Made by a program: the position numbers and the translations under genes
DNA from: Gaoshiqia sp050178015
GTDB taxonomy: Bacteria > Bacteroidota > Bacteroidia > Bacteroidales > Prolixibacteraceae
NCBI GenBank assembly: GCA_050178015.1
Contig: JBFXGM010000008.1
Location: forward strand, 80,473-144,472
DNA length: 64,000 bases
Reading direction: 5' to 3'
Notes under the pieces: model-generated
Database searches by the model: none
What the model was told of the DNA's origin: nothing
Seen by the model: the letters and a program-made list of their open reading frames with translations, nothing else
Shown here: positions 16,909-26,213 of the stretch, piece by piece
How the letters are laid out: each line of letters starts with the position of its first letter
Numbering within the stretch: position 1 is the first letter of the stretch

Positions 16909-18246
16909 ATGAAAGACTTTACGGAGGGAAGGGAAGCACAGCTGATTTTGCGATTTTCGGTTCCGTTGGTGATTGGCAATATTTTCCAGAACCTGTACAA
17001 TATTGTTGACAGCATTATTGTGGGCAACTACCTGGGAAAAGAAGCACTGGGGGCCGTGGGTGCATCGTTCCCGATTATATTTACGCTGATTTCGCTGGTG
17101 ATCGGGGTGGGGTCGGGGGCATCAACCGTAGTGTCGCAATATTTCGGCGCCAAACAAATGGAACAGGTTCGTCGCACCATCGACACAATTTTTATCTTTT
17201 TTCTGGTCTCTTCAATTTTTGTTACCGCCATCGGCGTCGCATTTAGTCGGCACATCTTTTTGCTGCTGCAGCTTCCCGAAGAAATTTTGCCCCAAGCGGT
17301 CAGCTATCTGAATATTTACCTGTTGGGCATGTTTTTCTTTTTTGGTTTTGCCGGTATTACCTCCATTCTGCGTGGGATGGGCGATTCGAAAACGCCACTT
17401 TATTTTATGATCGTGTCCACCATCAACAATGTCTTTTTTGATTTGCTTTTTGTCGTGGTTTTCAAGTGGGGGATTGAAGGGGTGGCGCTGGCGACGGTGA
17501 TTTCGCAAGCCGGGGCGTTTTTTACGGCCACCTGGTACCTCAATAAAAAACACCCGGTTATCAAGCTGCGTTTTCGCAGGTATATTTTCGATCGTGATAT
17601 TTTTAAAAGTTGTGTCCGGATCGGGCTACCCACCGGCTTTCAGCAATCGTTTGTGGCTTTTGGGATGATGGCCATTATGGGCATCGTGAACACGTTTGGC
17701 ACCAACGCCGTGGCCGCATATACTGCGGCGATGCGCGTGGACTCGTTTGCCAAGATGCCGGCCATCACATTCAGTTCGGCCTTGTCAACTTTTGTGGGGC
17801 AAAACCTGGGGGCTTTTCGGGAAGACCGTGCCATGAAAGGCCTAAAGATTACTTTGCTTTTTTCGCTGGGCTATTCGTTGTTTGTGTCCATTCTCATCAT
17901 CCTGTTCGGTAAATACCTCATTCAGCTTTTCACACCCGATCCGGGCGTTATTGCCATTGGGCAGGATTACCTGGTAATCGTTTCGTCGTTTTACCTGCTG
18001 CTGTCGGTCATGTTCACCTTTACCGGTTTTTTGCGAGGTGCCGGCGCCACTTTTGTGCCCATGCTTACCACGCTTACGGCACTTTATCTGTTCCGCATCC
18101 CCATGGCCTATTTTCTTTCGGGTGAAATTGGCGTAAACGGTATTTGGTGGGCCGAACCGACCGGTTGGCTGGCTGGTATGACCATTTTGATTGTTTATTA
18201 TTTTTCGGGAAAATGGAGGGGAAAGGGTGTCGTAAAAGGGACTTGA
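16909..18246 (+). CDS. MATE family efflux transporter
   Basis: A 445-residue inner-membrane protein with about twelve hydrophobic segments. It opens MKDFTEGREAQLILRFSVPL, typical of the DinF/NorM-like MATE group, and continues NLYNIVDSIIVGNYLG and GAGSTVVSQYFGAK-like sequence. It exports drugs or metabolites in exchange for Na+ or H+. The ATG at 16909 is preferred over an upstream GTG at 16855 because the family starts with this motif. It is divergent from the phosphatase gene. Confidence 0.9.
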   Translation: MKDFTEGREAQLILRFSVPLVIGNIFQNLYNIVDSIIVGNYLGKEALGAVGASFPIIFTLISLVIGVGSGASTVVSQYFGAKQMEQVRRTIDTIFIFFLVSSIFVTAIGVAFSRHIFLLLQLPEEILPQAVSYLNIYLLGMFFFFGFAGITSILRGMGDSKTPLYFMIVSTINNVFFDLLFVVVFKWGIEGVALATVISQAGAFFTATWYLNKKHPVIKLRFRRYIFDRDIFKSCVRIGLPTGFQQSFVAFGMMAIMGIVNTFGTNAVAAYTAAMRVDSFAKMPAITFSSALSTFVGQNLGAFREDRAMKGLKITLLFSLGYSLFVSILIILFGKYLIQLFTPDPGVIAIGQDYLVIVSSFYLLLSVMFTFTGFLRGAGATFVPMLTTLTALYLFRIPMAYFLSGEIGVNGIWWAEPTGWLAGMTILIVYYFSGKWRGKGVVKGT

Positions 18247-18390
18247 CCCCGCCGGAACAACTTTTCTGAAGAAAGGCCTTACGCTATTCCTGTGGTTTGC
18301 GCTAATTGTCAGAACGATAGGTATTGGTTTAGAATAATTACAAATTAATTATGAAAGAGTTGAAATGCATTCAATTTAAGCCGCTTCTTT

Positions 18391-18398
18391 TATCTTTG
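18391..18398 (+). promoter_or_regulatory. Candidate hppA promoter -7 element
   Basis: TATCTTTG, an exact match to TAnnTTTG, lies 140 bp before the pyrophosphatase gene in the 291-bp gap 18247-18537. No clear -33 partner is visible, and the gap holds no gene. Confidence 0.4.
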
Positions 18399-18537
18399 TT
18401 AACGATCAGATTTTGAACCGGCCTGCCATAGAACATTGCGGTTTTATGCTGGTCAACATCATTTATCGTTATTTTAATGGCCTGTAAAAAAAAACGAAAA
18501 CTCTAACCGCAACTTGGTTGCATAAAATAATAAACTT

Positions 18538-20829
18538 ATGAATGCGATATTCTGGATAGTTCCTTTTTGCTCATTATTGGCATTGGTTTTCGCATGGTTC
18601 TTCTTTAAGTCCATGATGAAAAACCCGGAAGGTACCCCACGTATGATGGAAATTGCCCAATACGTGCGCGAGGGGGCCATGGCATACCTCTACCGGCAGT
18701 ATAAAGTGGTCGGTATTGTATTTCTTATCATCATGCTGTTTTTATTGTTGTTGGCTTATTTGGGTGTTCAAAACCCGTTTGTTCCCGTGGCCTTTCTTAC
18801 CGGGGGTTTTTTCTCCGGTCTTTGCGGCTTTTTGGGGATGAAAACGGCTACCTATGCTTCGGCCCGTACGGCCCACGGCGCTTCGCAGTCGCTTAACCAG
18901 GGATTGAAAGTGGCTTTTCGCAGTGGCGCCGTGATGGGATTGGTGGTGGTTGGCTTCGGTTTGCTCGACATTGCTGCCTGGTATTTGTTCCTGACCCAGG
19001 TGATTTTTACTCCTGAAAATATGGTAAGCGGACTGCATTTTGCCGGCCTCGAATTTGTTCACCCCAACACCAGCGAACATCAGAAGCTGGTTGAAATTAC
19101 CACTACGATGCTGACCTTCGGGATGGGGGCTTCCACGCAAGCCTTGTTTGCCCGTGTAGGTGGCGGCATTTATACCAAGGCAGCCGACGTGGGCGCCGAC
19201 CTGGTTGGTAAAGTTGAAGCCGGTATTCCGGAAGATGATCCGCGCAACCCGGCAACCATTGCCGATAACGTGGGCGACAACGTAGGCGACGTGGCTGGTA
19301 TGGGCGCCGACCTGTACGAATCGTATTGTGGTTCTATTCTGGCAACTGCCGCTTTGGGGGCGGCCCTTCCGGCTGTAGCGCTTCAGGCTTCGGGTATGGA
19401 AACTGAAATGGCCGTTATTGCCCCGATGATTGTGGCGGCAATTGGAATTATCTTTTCGATCATTGGTATTTTCATGGTTCGCACAAAAGAATCAGCTACC
19501 CAGAAAAACCTGCTGAATGCACTGTTGATGGGAACCGGCGGATCTTCCCTCCTGATTTTATTGGCTATGCTCGGAATGGCTGCCATGGGATGGATTACTT
19601 ACGGTGTGTTTGGTTCGGTGGTGATTGGTTTGGCTGCTGGCGTTATCATTGGGCAGGCTACCGAGTATTATACTTCAGATGAATATGGACCGACTAAAGG
19701 GATTGCCAAACAAGCGCAACAAGGTCCGGCAACGACCATCATCGATGGGATTGCCGTTGGGATGTACTCCACCTGGATTCCGGTGGTGACAATTGTGTTG
19801 GGTATTATCGGTTCATTCTGGTCGGCAGGTGGTATGCAACATTTCGCGATGGGCGTTTACGGGATTGGATTTGCCGCTGTGGGCATGCTTTCAACCCTTG
19901 GCATTACTCTCGCGACTGATGCGTTTGGCCCTATTGCCGACAACGCAGGTGGAAACGCCGAAATGGCCGAACTGCCGAAAGAAGTCCGCGAACGGACAGA
20001 TGCGCTGGACATGTTGGGGAACACCACGGCTGCAACCGGGAAAGGTTTTGCCATTGGCTCGGCTGCGTTAACGGCTATGGCATTGATCTCGGCCTACATG
20101 GAAGAAATTCGCTTGTGGTTTGGAAAGATTGCCGGTCCTGACGGTTTCGTTACAAAAGGCGACTTTGTGTTCTATACCAATATAAAACCAGCCGTAGCAG
20201 AAGGTATTGAGGCTATCCAGATTTCGGCTGCTTCGGTGAAAGATTTTTATGCCGCTTACGATATTACGCTGTTGAATCCTTTTTTCCTGGGTGGCATTTT
20301 TATCGGTTCCATGATGGCCTTTGTTTTTTGTGCCATGACCATGAAAGCGGTGGGCCGGGCGGCCAGTGCTATGGTGGATGAAGTTCGTCGCCAGTTCCGC
20401 GAAATTAAGGGCATCCTCGAAGGTACCGGCACACCGGAATATGCCAAGTGTGTTGAAATTTCAACCAGAGGGGCCCAACGCGAAATGCTGTTGCCTTCGC
20501 TGATCGCCATTATCGTTCCGGTGGCCGTAGGCGCAATAATGGGCGTTGCCGGTGTCGTGGGATTGCTGGCAGGCGGCTTGACCTCGGGTTTCACGTTGGC
20601 GGTGATGTTGAACAATGCCGGGGGCGCCTGGGACAATGCGAAAAAATACGTCGAAAAAGGAAACTACGGCGGTAAAGGCGGCGAAACCCACAAAGCAAGT
20701 GTGGTGGGCGATACGGTTGGCGACCCGTTTAAAGATACTTCGGGGCCATCGTTGAACATCCTGATCAAACTAATGACCATGGTGTCGGTTGTAATGGCCG
20801 GTTTAACCGTTACATTAAGCCTGATGTAA
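18538..20829 (+). CDS. hppA: Membrane-bound ion-pumping pyrophosphatase
   Basis: Couples PPi hydrolysis to H+ or Na+ export across the inner membrane. The 763 residues have about sixteen hydrophobic helices. Active-site segments include DVGADLVGKVEAGIPEDDPRNP (in parts), ADNVGDNVGDVAGMGADLYES and VVGDTVGDPFKDTSGPSLN. The loop GNTTAATGKGFAIGS has Ala where K+-independent enzymes have Lys, so the enzyme should be K+-dependent. Whether it pumps H+ or Na+ is not decided here. It is typical of anaerobes that save energy from biosynthetic PPi. Confidence 0.95.
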   Translation: MNAIFWIVPFCSLLALVFAWFFFKSMMKNPEGTPRMMEIAQYVREGAMAYLYRQYKVVGIVFLIIMLFLLLLAYLGVQNPFVPVAFLTGGFFSGLCGFLGMKTATYASARTAHGASQSLNQGLKVAFRSGAVMGLVVVGFGLLDIAAWYLFLTQVIFTPENMVSGLHFAGLEFVHPNTSEHQKLVEITTTMLTFGMGASTQALFARVGGGIYTKAADVGADLVGKVEAGIPEDDPRNPATIADNVGDNVGDVAGMGADLYESYCGSILATAALGAALPAVALQASGMETEMAVIAPMIVAAIGIIFSIIGIFMVRTKESATQKNLLNALLMGTGGSSLLILLAMLGMAAMGWITYGVFGSVVIGLAAGVIIGQATEYYTSDEYGPTKGIAKQAQQGPATTIIDGIAVGMYSTWIPVVTIVLGIIGSFWSAGGMQHFAMGVYGIGFAAVGMLSTLGITLATDAFGPIADNAGGNAEMAELPKEVRERTDALDMLGNTTAATGKGFAIGSAALTAMALISAYMEEIRLWFGKIAGPDGFVTKGDFVFYTNIKPAVAEGIEAIQISAASVKDFYAAYDITLLNPFFLGGIFIGSMMAFVFCAMTMKAVGRAASAMVDEVRRQFREIKGILEGTGTPEYAKCVEISTRGAQREMLLPSLIAIIVPVAVGAIMGVAGVVGLLAGGLTSGFTLAVMLNNAGGAWDNAKKYVEKGNYGGKGGETHKASVVGDTVGDPFKDTSGPSLNILIKLMTMVSVVMAGLTVTLSLM

Positions 20830-20854
20830 AAGGAAATTAATTCATGATTTGGGA

Positions 20855-20886
20855 AAACCTGTGAGCTGCTGTTCGCAGGTTTTTCT
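20855..20886 (+). terminator. Terminator after hppA
   Basis: AAAACCTGTGA (20855-20865) pairs with TTCGCAGGTTTT (20873-20884) with one G-U, followed by T residues. Confidence 0.7.
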
Positions 20887-20903
20887 TCTTAATAAAAAGA
20901 TAA

Positions 20904-21305
20904 ATGACCGAAAATTTGAAGAATTATTTTAAAAACGATCGTTATGCGGCCTTAACCGGTGTCGAAATCATGGAAGCCGGTCCTGGTTTTTGCAAGGCCA
21001 AACTCGAAATTGAAGACAAGCACCTGAATGCCGCAAATGTGGTGCAGGGCGGTGCTATTTTTACGTTGGCCGACCTGACCTTCGCCGTAGCATCAAACAG
21101 CCGCGGGCAGCTGGCGCTGGCGGTGAATGTGAATATTTCTTTCCTGAAAGGAAAGTCAAACGGCACCTTGTATGCCATCGCCACTGAGCTGGCCGATCCT
21201 AAACGAATAGGCGCTTATGATGTGCTGGTGACTGACGAGGCAGACGAGGTGATTGCCCGGTTCAATGGCTTGGTTTACCGGAAAAATGACCGTCATTCTT
21301 TTTGA
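20904..21305 (+). CDS. PaaI-like hotdog thioesterase
   Basis: A 133-residue hotdog-fold protein. LNAANVVQGGAIFTLADLTFAVASNS (residues about 45-70) is the characteristic central helix region, followed by VNVNISFLKGKSNGTLYA. It probably hydrolyses acyl- or aryl-CoA thioesters. It lies 75 bp after hppA, past a terminator, so it may be transcribed separately. Confidence 0.85.
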   Translation: MTENLKNYFKNDRYAALTGVEIMEAGPGFCKAKLEIEDKHLNAANVVQGGAIFTLADLTFAVASNSRGQLALAVNVNISFLKGKSNGTLYAIATELADPKRIGAYDVLVTDEADEVIARFNGLVYRKNDRHSF

Positions 21306-21414
21306 TAATGAACTATAAAAGTGCATCAAATAGACATAGGTAGGGCTCCGGTTTTATAAATGATTTGTTATCTTTAATCGTTTTAACACGATTCTTAAAC
21401 CTAAACAACTTCTT

Positions 21415-22935
21415 ATGAAACCAGTAGCTTTACTTCTGTTTTGTATGTTTTCTTCTACCGCTTTTTCCCAGCAGCCTGAGGGCATTTTTCAGTTTAACCA
21501 AGATGTTGGTTTGCCAAAATTGGCCGGTTCGGCCACTTACGATGCCGGTTCACAAACGTACTTGTTATCGGGTTCGGGCTACAATATTTGGTTTGAGCGC
21601 GACGAATTTCACTACTTGTACAACAAAGTGAAGGGCGATTTCATCCTAACGGCAAACTTTTCGTTTGTGGGCGAAGGTGTTGATCCGCACCGGAAAATTG
21701 GGTGGATGGTGCGCGCATCGGAAGATGAGCAGGATGTACATTGTTCGGCAGTTTTACACGGCGACGGGCTTACGTTAATGCAATGTCGCCCTTTGCGCGG
21801 CGCTTTTATGCGCGATCCGCAGGACCAGATTTATGCTCCCAAACCTAACTATCAGATCATTCAACTGGAACGCTCGGGAAAAACCATGATCATGCGGGCT
21901 GCCCATCCCGGTGAGCCGCTTCAGCTGATTGGCAAGCAGAAAATGGAAAACCTGCCCGATGAAGTGATGGCCGGCTTGTTTGTCAACTCGCACAACCCGG
22001 AGGTCGTGGAAAAAGCGAGGATTTGGAACGTACGCATCGACCAGCCGGTTGCCGACGGCTATGATCCGAATACGGAAGGCTGGCTGGGCTGCCGCCTCGA
22101 AACGATGAATGTGTTTGATGGTGTGCGTAGGGTGATATATGAAAAGGACGATCGTTTTGAAGCGCCAAACTGGATGCCCGACGGAAAGAAATTGCTGTTC
22201 AATATGGATGGGCTCCTGTATAAAATTCCGGTGGAAGGCGGTGAACTGGAGTTGTTGAATACCGGATTTGCCAATCGAAACAATAACGACCACGGCATTT
22301 CCTTCAACGGAGAACTGTTGGCCATCAGTCATCACCGCGAAGGACTGCCCGGCGGAGGTTCAACCGTGTATGTACTGCCGCTGGAAGGGGGAAATCCCCA
22401 GCTGGTTGCGGAAGAAACCCCTTCGTATTGGCACGGCTGGGCGCCTAACAATAAAGAAGTGGTTTACGTGGCACAGCGCAACGGCAGTACGGTTTACAAC
22501 ATTTACAGAAATTCCGTCAAAGGCGGGAATGAAGTGGCGCTAACCGACAATAAGCCCGGAGAACATGTAGATGGCTGCGAATATTCGCCCGACGGACGGA
22601 ACATTTACTACAACGGGAGCCAGTCGGGCACCATGCAGCTTTGGCGCATGAAACCTGATGGGAGCGAAAAAGAGCAAATTACATTTGATGAGTATAACGA
22701 CTGGTTCCCGCACATTTCGCCCGACGGGAAATGGATCGCCTTCATTTCGTTTCCGCCCGATATCGAATTTAATTCACACCCTTCCTATAAACGCGTGATG
22801 CTGCGCCTGATGCCAACAGCCGGAGGCGCCCCAAAAGTAATTGCTTATTTGTATGGCGGGCAGGGAACCATCAACGTTCCGTCCTGGTCGCCCGACAGCA
22901 AACAGATTGCCTTTGTCAGCAATTCGGGTAAGTAG
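21415..22935 (+). CDS. Secreted TolB-like beta-propeller protein
   Basis: A 506-residue exported protein with a signal peptide (about 1-19). The N-terminal half (about 30-215) looks like a DUF1349-type jelly-roll: NIWFERDEFHYLYNKVKGDF, KIGWMVRASED. The C-terminal half has PD40/WD40-like repeats marked by APNWMPDGKKLLF, CEYSPDGRNIYYNGS, FPHISPDGKWIAFISFP and VPSWSPDSKQIAFVS. Such proteins may bind sugars or sense periplasmic ligands; no enzymatic function can be assigned. A -7-like TATCTTTA lies at about 21370. Confidence 0.75.
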   Translation: MKPVALLLFCMFSSTAFSQQPEGIFQFNQDVGLPKLAGSATYDAGSQTYLLSGSGYNIWFERDEFHYLYNKVKGDFILTANFSFVGEGVDPHRKIGWMVRASEDEQDVHCSAVLHGDGLTLMQCRPLRGAFMRDPQDQIYAPKPNYQIIQLERSGKTMIMRAAHPGEPLQLIGKQKMENLPDEVMAGLFVNSHNPEVVEKARIWNVRIDQPVADGYDPNTEGWLGCRLETMNVFDGVRRVIYEKDDRFEAPNWMPDGKKLLFNMDGLLYKIPVEGGELELLNTGFANRNNNDHGISFNGELLAISHHREGLPGGGSTVYVLPLEGGNPQLVAEETPSYWHGWAPNNKEVVYVAQRNGSTVYNIYRNSVKGGNEVALTDNKPGEHVDGCEYSPDGRNIYYNGSQSGTMQLWRMKPDGSEKEQITFDEYNDWFPHISPDGKWIAFISFPPDIEFNSHPSYKRVMLRLMPTAGGAPKVIAYLYGGQGTINVPSWSPDSKQIAFVSNSGK

Positions 22936-23096
22936 ATTTCAACTGAAATTGGATTTTCCGTTTTTGAAATGAATCACTTTCTGAATTTTGTATCCATATT
23001 ATTTTCCAGGCAGGCCGATTTTTCTTTTTCAACCTTGAACAAAAGCTTGTTAAATGAAGTTTTACTAGCAGAAAATAACCCAAAAAAATCAATATT

Positions 23097-24110
23097 ATGG
23101 CAGATCTATCCACCAACTACATGGGATTAAAGCTGAAAAACCCGATTATCCTGGGAGCCAGTAACCTTGTCAGTAAACCCGAAATTATTCAAGAACTGGA
23201 AGAAGCCGGTATCGCCGCCATCGTTTACAAGTCGCTGTTCGAAGAGCAGATACAGCTCGAATCCATCCAGATGGAAGAAGAGCTGCACGAATACGAAGAG
23301 CGCAATGCCGAAATGACGAGGCTTTTCCCGAATATGGAACATGCCGGTCCAAAAGAACACCTGTTCAACCTGAAGACCTTGAAGAAAAAAGTAAGCGTGC
23401 CGGTAATCGCCAGTTTGAATGCCATCTACGAACCTACTTGGGTGGATTATGCCCGCGAACTGGAACAAACCGGCGTGGATGCACTGGAAATCAACCTATA
23501 TGCGACGCCCGGTTATTTTGAGGTGGAAGGTGAAAAGGTGGAATATAAGCAGGTTCAAATTGTTGAAAGTGTGAAGAAGGCCGTGAAAATTCCGGTAAGC
23601 GTGAAGTTGAGCCCTTTTTATACGAATACGCTGAATTTCATTAAAAAACTGGATGAGGCAGGGGCCGATGGCTATGTGCTTTTCAACCGTTTCTTTCAGC
23701 CGGATATTGATATTCAGGACGAAACGTTCTTTTATCCGTGGGAATTAACCCGTGAAAAAGATTATCAACTTGCTCTTCGTTATGCGGGTCTGCTGTATGG
23801 CAATGTAGATGCCAGCATTAGCGGTACACGGGGTATCTCCGGAGCCGAAGATATTGTTAAAATGTTGCTTGCCGGAGTGGATACCGTACAGGTGGTTTCG
23901 GCCATTTATCGCAAACAGCCTGCTTACGTAACTACTATGCTGAATGATTTGACTACTTGGATGAATGACAAAGGATACAAATCGTTGGGCGATTTCCGCG
24001 GCAAATTATCGCGCAAAAACATGAAGGACCCGTTTACCTATCAGCGTGCCCAGTATGTCGATATCCTGATGAAAGCGGAAGAAGTATTCAAAAAATACCC
24101 GATGGTATAA
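23097..24110 (+). CDS. Dihydroorotate dehydrogenase-like protein
   Basis: A 337-residue FMN-dependent TIM-barrel protein: LSTNYMGLKLKNPIILGASNL, VPVIASLNAIYEPTWVDYARE, ALEINLYATPGY, VSVKLSPFYTN and AISGTRGISGAEDIVKMLLAG-like sequence. It belongs to a DHOD-like group distinct from PyrD and often seen in anaerobes. Its substrate is not established. No pyrimidine gene is nearby. It has its own terminator. Confidence 0.8.
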   Translation: MADLSTNYMGLKLKNPIILGASNLVSKPEIIQELEEAGIAAIVYKSLFEEQIQLESIQMEEELHEYEERNAEMTRLFPNMEHAGPKEHLFNLKTLKKKVSVPVIASLNAIYEPTWVDYARELEQTGVDALEINLYATPGYFEVEGEKVEYKQVQIVESVKKAVKIPVSVKLSPFYTNTLNFIKKLDEAGADGYVLFNRFFQPDIDIQDETFFYPWELTREKDYQLALRYAGLLYGNVDASISGTRGISGAEDIVKMLLAGVDTVQVVSAIYRKQPAYVTTMLNDLTTWMNDKGYKSLGDFRGKLSRKNMKDPFTYQRAQYVDILMKAEEVFKKYPMV

Positions 24111-24157
24111 AAGGGTTAAGTCAAAAGTGAAAAAATATTGACAGGCGCTGAATATTG

Positions 24158-24192
24158 AATGCCCCGAGGTTCCTTACCACGGGGCATTTTTT
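24158..24192 (+). terminator. Terminator after the DHOD-like gene
   Basis: AATGCCCCG (24158-24166) pairs perfectly with CGGGGCATT (24180-24188), followed by a run of T. Confidence 0.85.
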
Positions 24193-24351
24193 GTGGCTAT
24201 TGTTTGCGTTTCGTTGTCATCTTGGAAAGCTTCGTGAACCTCTTTTTACGAGAATTTCTTGATTGAAAACATTTCCCGGAGGATCGTTTTCAATATCAGA
24301 CTGTTTCCAGTCTTTTGCCTTTTAACTTTTGCCTTGATATTTGTTGCTGAT

Positions 24352-25995
24352 TTATTCATCTGCCAGAAAGCCGGCCAGGGCATACACCAGCGCCCCCTGC
24401 CAGTTGATAGCGATTTCGTTGGTGGCATAATCTTCTTCCAGGTCGTTCCAGCCGGTTGCCGAGTGGCCGCCGCCTACCAGGTAGCCCGGCCAGGGGTCGG
24501 TTAGCTCATCGGCGCCCGAACGCCGGTCATGCGGGTTCATGGCGGGTGAAATGCCCAAGCCGGTCACGAAAGAGCGGTTGTAATAATTTCTTCCAAACAA
24601 GTGGGAAATAGCGTCCAGTGCTGTTTGTCGGTATGCCGGGTTTGGCGAAAGTTGGTTGGCCACCTGTAAGTTGATCGCCTGTCGGGCAACGGTGCCGTTG
24701 CAGCCCCAGTAATAGCGGCCACCTAGCGGGCGCCCGTACACATCCTGCTGTCCTTTTTGGGTGATCTCGTTAGCAACAGTTACTATGTTTTTTGTGATTT
24801 TTTCGAACACATCGGGCGATTTCCCATCTTTTTCCGAAAGCGCGTAAGTAAACATGGCCAGGTTGGAAACGTCGGCCCAATCCCAGTCTTCATCAACTTG
24901 ATAGTACATGGCGGCAGCACGTTGCTCAAAATCGACCAGATATTTGCTTTCGCCGGTTGTTTCCCAGAGTTCGGCTGCGGCCCAAAGGCGGTCGTCCTCG
25001 TCGGGCGACTGGTAGCCGCCGGTTTTGAATTCGCCCTGCTCAACCCGTTTGTAGTCGGGGTTCTTCTGCAAAAAATTATAACTCAACAAGGCCGCGTCCA
25101 GGCATTGTTGGGCGTAGGCCGCATCATACGGCTGAAAGTAACGTGCCGCCTGGGCCATCATGCCAACAAAACTGGCTGTGGCAGCTGAGCTCCAATCCGT
25201 AAAGTACCGTTTGGCGGTGTCGGCATCGGCCAGGATGAAGGGTGCAAAGTTCAAGCGGGTGAGTTTATGCGATACGCGACCCGAGCCATCCGGGTATTGC
25301 ATCGAGAACAGCCAGTCGGTTTCCCATTTCAGTTCTTTCAGGTAATCAGGGAAGCTGGGCGCGGTTTCGGGCAGGTCGAGCGATAGTTGCTCCAACTGTG
25401 GCTGAAACTGGTCCCAGGCCAGGAATAGCATGCCCAAAGTGACCCCGGCATTGACGGTGTATTTCCCGTAGTCGCCTGCATCGTGCCAGCCTCCGGTGCC
25501 ATCGCGCCATTGATCGGGATTTCCCGTAAAATCGTCGTAACCGTCATGCAAATGACAAGAGCCATGCGAAAAAACCTGGCCGTTGTGTTCGCCTTCCACA
25601 GCCGTTCCGCAGCGCCACAAGTAAAAGGCCCGCATGCTGGTGTAATAAGCATCTTGGTAAACGGTTGGCGAAATTTCAAAGGGTACAGAGCGGCTGCCAT
25701 CCTGGGTTTCCAGATAATATTTTCCTTCTTCAATGAAGCTGGAAAAATCGGCCAGCCACACGTGCTGGTCAACATCCTGCTGAAAAACGGGGCCGGTGGC
25801 TTCACCCGTAAAAACAACAGCATGGTCGCCTTCGTGTTTCAATTCAAAAGATTTTTCTTCGCCAACAATTGTAGCTGTTTTTTTCGCGGAAGGAAGAAAT
25901 CCAATCGAGTTGAGATGGATGGTTGTTTCGGTTCTTTTCTCAGGCTGGCAAGCTGTTGCCAGCAAACAAATCAAAAAAATCAACAGGTTTTTCAT
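24352..25995 (-). CDS. GH9 family glycoside hydrolase (cellulase-like lipoprotein)
   Basis: A 547-residue lipoprotein with signal peptide and lipobox LLATACQ. An N-terminal Ig-like domain (about 25-110) is followed by the (alpha/alpha)6 barrel of GH9. Signature elements are GGWHDAGDYGKYTVN with the catalytic base aspartates, MNPHDRRSGADELTDPWPGYLVGGG and the acid glutamate in DYATNEIAINWQGALVYAL. It is expected to cut beta-1,4-glucans or related glycans at the cell surface or periplasm. It stands alone; no SusCD pair is next to it. Confidence 0.9.
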   Translation of the reverse strand: MKNLLIFLICLLATACQPEKRTETTIHLNSIGFLPSAKKTATIVGEEKSFELKHEGDHAVVFTGEATGPVFQQDVDQHVWLADFSSFIEEGKYYLETQDGSRSVPFEISPTVYQDAYYTSMRAFYLWRCGTAVEGEHNGQVFSHGSCHLHDGYDDFTGNPDQWRDGTGGWHDAGDYGKYTVNAGVTLGMLFLAWDQFQPQLEQLSLDLPETAPSFPDYLKELKWETDWLFSMQYPDGSGRVSHKLTRLNFAPFILADADTAKRYFTDWSSAATASFVGMMAQAARYFQPYDAAYAQQCLDAALLSYNFLQKNPDYKRVEQGEFKTGGYQSPDEDDRLWAAAELWETTGESKYLVDFEQRAAAMYYQVDEDWDWADVSNLAMFTYALSEKDGKSPDVFEKITKNIVTVANEITQKGQQDVYGRPLGGRYYWGCNGTVARQAINLQVANQLSPNPAYRQTALDAISHLFGRNYYNRSFVTGLGISPAMNPHDRRSGADELTDPWPGYLVGGGHSATGWNDLEEDYATNEIAINWQGALVYALAGFLADE

Positions 25996-26213
25996 GTCAG
26001 TTTAGTTTTGGGTTTAAAATTTGGTTGTATGCCAGGCAATTATCGGAAAGGTTTTTGTGAAATGAAAAGCCTGTGGCATCGACATTTCCACGTAAAGAAA
26101 CCAATCCTGATTGTTGCCTGCAATGCTTAATGTGAAAAACACAATTAGTTTTTCAACTCAAAAATAAGAAAAAATGAAAACCGGGGGAAGGTATGATGGA
26201 AAAGCTTTTTGTC

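Noticed and set aside
24262..24294. Hairpin before the GH9 stop as a terminator
   Set aside because: The 9-bp stem is perfect but lacks a T-run on the minus strand, so function cannot be supported.
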